Shown: positions 61,039 to 64,000 of the stretch, piece by piece
Layout: every line of letters starts with the position of its first letter
Numbering within the stretch: the first letter of the stretch is position 1
NCBI RefSeq assembly: GCF_051297175.1
Contig: NZ_JBINNY010000001.1
Location: forward strand, 1,302,001-1,366,000
Direction of reading: 5' to 3'
DNA from: Dryocola sp051297175
GTDB lineage: Bacteria > Pseudomonadota > Gammaproteobacteria > Enterobacterales > Enterobacteriaceae
DNA length: 64,000 nt
The notes under the pieces: model-generated
Databases searched by the model: none
What the model was told of the DNA's origin: nothing
The model's input: only the letters and a program-made list of their open reading frames with translations
Translations under genes and position numbers: made by a program

Positions 61039-61392
61039 ATCGTTATCGCGAATACCGAGGCGTTTTAGCACGCCGGCAATCCCTTCTCGCAGAATCAGCG
61101 CGGACATTTTCTGCTGTTCAACTTCCGACATTTGTTTCATTGACTGAAGCAGCAGCCCTTCGAGCGTGGAATCATTAATCGTATAGATGCCCGGTCTGTC
61201 AGCGGCGCGTTTCGCGTTGTTGATGAACTCCTGCACGCGTTCATCAATGTGAATTAACCTGGCCTTTCCGCCCTGTACACCGGGTTTCTGAGTCGTTGTC
61301 CACTTCTCTTTGCGCACCCATTTATTGATGGTTTGCCGACTGTAACCAGTCAGCGTGGCCAGTTCTTCAGGTGTCATTCGTTCCTTGAGCAC
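61036..61392 (-). CDS. yfeC: DNA-binding protein YfeC (DUF1323)
   Basis: Putative DNA-binding protein of 118 residues (E. coli YfeC 114). The N-terminal helix-turn-helix resembles MerR/Xis proteins: MTPEELATLTGYSRQTINKW. The KPGVQGGKARLIHID wing follows. The C-terminal part (SEVEQQKMSALILREGIAGV) is helical. The start is GTG 61392, with AAAGGA upstream, matching E. coli's N-terminus; an ATG five codons later is an alternative. In E. coli it is followed by the paralogue yfeD, which is absent here. Targets unknown; E. coli YfeC has been suggested to repress genes linked to extracellular DNA. Confidence 0.87.
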   Translation of the reverse strand: MLKERMTPEELATLTGYSRQTINKWVRKEKWTTTQKPGVQGGKARLIHIDERVQEFINNAKRAADRPGIYTINDSTLEGLLLQSMKQMSEVEQQKMSALILREGIAGVLKRLGIRDND

Positions 61393-61551
61393 GGTGTATT
61401 CCTTTGTTGAAGACGGTTATTAGGGGTTCATTTTATGTGATCGTTTTACTGGAAACTGTGACAGGATTAACTACCGGGGGACGATATGCAATCCCGATCT
61501 CCCTGAGTTGATTGCTTTTTCGACGTTTGATCGCAGAAGAAGATTTTGGCG

Positions 61552-61580
61552 TTGACACGCTTCTATGGGTTTCATATTAT
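61552..61580 (+). promoter_or_regulatory. Promoter of the two tRNA-Ala genes
   Basis: A perfect -35 TTGACA (61552-61557), a 17-base spacer and -10 TATTAT (61575-61580), then a GCCGCCCG discriminator, as in stringently controlled stable-RNA promoters. The first tRNA starts 35 bases later. Confidence 0.88.
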
Positions 61581-61614
61581 GCCGCCCGTCAACACGACAA
61601 GGTTTCTACGGTTC

Positions 61615-61690
<76 letters not shown>

Positions 61691-61735
61691 AATCTTCTCC
61701 AGCAAGATTTGCACCGTAGAACCAAAGCCTATCGT

Positions 61736-61811
<76 letters not shown>

Positions 61812-61820
61812 AAATACAAA

Positions 61821-61848
61821 ACCCTCGCCTGATGGCGGGGGTTTTTTG
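61821..61848 (+). terminator. Terminator of the tRNA-Ala operon
   Basis: ACCCTCGCC pairs with GGCGGGGGT (one bulge) around a TGAT loop, followed by TTTTTT. Confidence 0.82.
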
Positions 61849-62095
61849 CATTCTGGCTCCTGTAAATCCCCTCCGTATTGTCTCGCGCTGCCTTGGTCTC
61901 AACCGTTATCAGACATTTTGTGAATGATATTTATTCCGCACTTTATTTATATCAACATATTTTTATTTGTATAAACTTATTAAAATTGTCCTGGTTAATT
62001 CTTATAAAAAATAAGCGAGCTTGATTTAAAGGATAGATATACGTATTCTTGTTGGCCAAATAATGCACTAATTTAAACACGATAAATTAACACCT

Positions 62096-64000
62096 ATGCT
62101 AATGAGTTTTCACAAAATGATCAGGAAATCTATTATTGCATCGGTGCTATGTTTATTGTTTATGCCGCTTGCACGCTATATTTCCCCAACCACCATAGTG
62201 GACGGCAGTAAAGTTTACCTCGCTTATCTTCCGCTTAGTCTGCTGATTTCATTGGTATTAATATTTGGTCGCGCGGCGGTTTTACCGATAATGATTGGTA
62301 CTTTTATTACCTTTTCGTTCGCGCTGAAGTTACCGGCTATTCCATTGGCCATCTTTATCTCCTGCCTGATTTTTCCCGTATTATTAGCATCTATACTCAC
62401 GAGATATAATCTTGGCCCGCGCTGGCGTTCCGGCATCCCAAATAAAGGAATGGGCGTAAGAATCTTGTGGTTCGGATTTTTCACGCCACTTGGGGTTAAG
62501 CTGCTGATGTATATCGCGGGGAGATATATTAGTTATCCGCCAGAAATGGCGCCGTATTTTGGCGATAGCTCATTATTATACCTGGTGATAGACGTGCAGA
62601 ATCTGATTGCCGCGTCGCTCATTTTCACCATGCTGTTCTACTATCCGCTGCGCATGATCCTCAACCCGCATTTCGCGCGGGCGTTCTGGCGTCGCTGCGT
62701 TCTTGATTACCTTTCCACCTCACGGCGCTTTTATACGCTGGCGTGGGGCTGCACGTGGGCAGGCTTGCTGATTCTGCTGTGCTCGTCCTATAAAGCGACG
62801 CTGATTGCCGGTTATCTGGTCCCGGTCATCTTCGTGCTGTTCACCTTTGGAATTCGCCACATTGGCCCGCGGCTAATCGCCCTGCTGTGGGGCGCGTCGG
62901 CGTGGCTGCTGCTGACCTACAACCACGGTTTTTTACAGGGCGTAAATACCAAGTTTGCCCTGTCGTTTATTCTTTCGGTGTTTATTTCGTTCACCGTCTG
63001 CCTGCTTTACATGACGATGATTTTCCATAAAAACGAATGGATGAAGCGCGTCTATCGTTTGCAGGCGATGACCGATCCCCTGACGCGGCTGCCGAACCTG
63101 CGCGCCCTGGAACAGCACACTAAGCGTTTTCCTGCGGGTTCACTCTGCTGCCTGAGGATGTCCAATCTTGAGTTTCTAAGCCGCCACTACGGCATGATGA
63201 TGCGCATTCACTGCAAGCGCGAAATCACGCAGCTGTTAAAGCCGTGGCTTGGGGAAGGGGAGCAGGTGTTCCAACTGCCGGGCTGCGAGCTGCTGCTGTT
63301 TCTGCGCGGCAGCGAAACCGGGGCGCGGCTGAATCACCTCGTCGACTTGCTCAACAGCAAAAAAATTCGCTGGCATAACAGCCTGCTCGAAATCGAATTC
63401 GGCGCGTCATACAGCGTAACGGACGGCGACGTCAGCGAACTGCATCGCACGCTTGGGCAGCTAAGCTACCTTGCGGAGCAGGCGTCCTCTGCCCAACACG
63501 TATTGAGCCTTAATACCCGGATTGAAGCGGTATCCGACCAGACCACCGAACGCGTGCTGCTACTGCAAAAGGTGAAGCTCGCCCTGAATGATGACGCGGC
63601 GCTGCAGCTCTACGCCCAGCCCATCGTCAACAAGCATGGCGAAGGGTATAGCGAGATCCTATCGCGCCTGTTCTTCAACGGGGAAATGCTCACGCCGGAC
63701 AAATTCATCCCCATCATCGCGGAGTTTAACCTGAGCGTTCGCTTCGACATGTTGGTCATGGCAAAGCTGGTGGCTTTCCTCCATGAACAGCGGGTCGTGG
63801 AGGATAAACCGCTGTTTTCCATCAACCTGATGCCGTTAACGCTGATGCAAAAAGACCTGGCGCAGGAAATCGTGACGCTGTTTGCCGACAATCGGGTTCC
63901 GCCGGGCGCGGTAATCATCGAAGTCACCGAGGAGCAGGCGTTCTCAAATTCTGAAACATCCATCCAGAACATCATGTTACTGCGCGAAAACGGTTTCAAA
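62096..64000 (+). CDS. pdeA: YfeA/PdeA-like membrane GGDEF-EAL protein, partial at the right edge
   Basis: The open frame runs off the window (635 codons; E. coli YfeA 729 residues). An N-terminal MASE1-like block of about eight hydrophobic spans covers residues 1-300. A degenerate GGDEF domain (TDPLTRLPNLRALEQ; no GGDEF at the active site) and then an EAL-type domain follow. The EAL motif reads EIL in GYSEILSRLFFN, as in E. coli YfeA. VIIEVTEEQAFSNSE, a metal-site segment, is the last visible block. c-di-GMP hydrolysis is the expected role. The start is uncertain: ATG 62096, 62102 or 62117, none with an SD. Confidence 0.88.
   Translation, partial: MLMSFHKMIRKSIIASVLCLLFMPLARYISPTTIVDGSKVYLAYLPLSLLISLVLIFGRAAVLPIMIGTFITFSFALKLPAIPLAIFISCLIFPVLLASILTRYNLGPRWRSGIPNKGMGVRILWFGFFTPLGVKLLMYIAGRYISYPPEMAPYFGDSSLLYLVIDVQNLIAASLIFTMLFYYPLRMILNPHFARAFWRRCVLDYLSTSRRFYTLAWGCTWAGLLILLCSSYKATLIAGYLVPVIFVLFTFGIRHIGPRLIALLWGASAWLLLTYNHGFLQGVNTKFALSFILSVFISFTVCLLYMTMIFHKNEWMKRVYRLQAMTDPLTRLPNLRALEQHTKRFPAGSLCCLRMSNLEFLSRHYGMMMRIHCKREITQLLKPWLGEGEQVFQLPGCELLLFLRGSETGARLNHLVDLLNSKKIRWHNSLLEIEFGASYSVTDGDVSELHRTLGQLSYLAEQASSAQHVLSLNTRIEAVSDQTTERVLLLQKVKLALNDDAALQLYAQPIVNKHGEGYSEILSRLFFNGEMLTPDKFIPIIAEFNLSVRFDMLVMAKLVAFLHEQRVVEDKPLFSINLMPLTLMQKDLAQEIVTLFADNRVPPGAVIIEVTEEQAFSNSETSIQNIMLLRENGFK

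Overview
The window is chromosomal DNA of a member of the Enterobacteriaceae. Almost every protein aligns by eye, nearly end to end, with an Escherichia coli protein. The gene order matches the E. coli K-12 stretch from purM-upp-uraA to yfeA, read in the opposite direction. GC-rich coding sequence, Shine-Dalgarno starts, U-tailed hairpin terminators and about ten scattered REP-type palindromes fit this. I cannot name the genus from sequence alone.

Layout: 1-7.4 kb carries nucleotide salvage and synthesis (purM partial, upp, uraA), replication control (hda), yfgD, envelope quality control (bepA), perM and bcp. 7.4-16 kb carries gcvR, dapA-bamC, purC, ypfJ, tmcA, ypfN, dapE and yffB. 16.3-32.4 kb is the respiratory block: the small gene ypfM, the efflux pump acrD, the nitrate-sensing pair narQ-narP, aegA and the complete periplasmic nitrate reductase operon napFDAGHBC, then nudK and ypfG. 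32.5-42.6 kb carries tktB-talA, maeB, hemF, amiA, ypeA-yfeZ, yfeY and yfeX. 42.9-52.7 kb is sulfur and sugar uptake: cysPUWA-cysM, ptsHI-crr, cysK and cysZ. 52.9-64 kb carries zipA, ligA, ypeB, yfeH, yfeR, a FlxA-like gene, a Val/Lys tRNA operon, gltX, yfeC, two Ala tRNAs and the start of yfeA.

How it works together: nitrate sensor (NarQ), response regulator (NarP), reductase (Nap) and a nitrate/anaerobiosis-linked oxidoreductase (AegA) sit side by side. The napF promoter keeps FNR-like and NarP-like sites 20 bp apart. In E. coli K-12, narP and nap are at another locus, so this clustering is the main departure from the reference layout. Sulfate uptake (CysPUWA, CysZ) feeds both cysteine synthases (CysK, CysM). 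The general PTS trio HPr, EI and EIIA-Glc is complete.

Compared with K-12, several accessory blocks are missing at their usual places: hyf (between bcp and perM), ypfH, eut, ucpA-mur-yfeW, pdxK-yfeK, xap and yfeD. REP palindromes often sit at these junctions. I found no prophage, insertion sequence, CRISPR array or toxin/defence system. The window is mostly core genome, and I do not see a wholly new multi-gene system. The most unusual items are the nitrate cluster, an rtT-like repeat made from the 3' end of tRNA-Lys, a sigma-28 promoter before the FlxA-like gene, and several non-ATG or leader-controlled starts.
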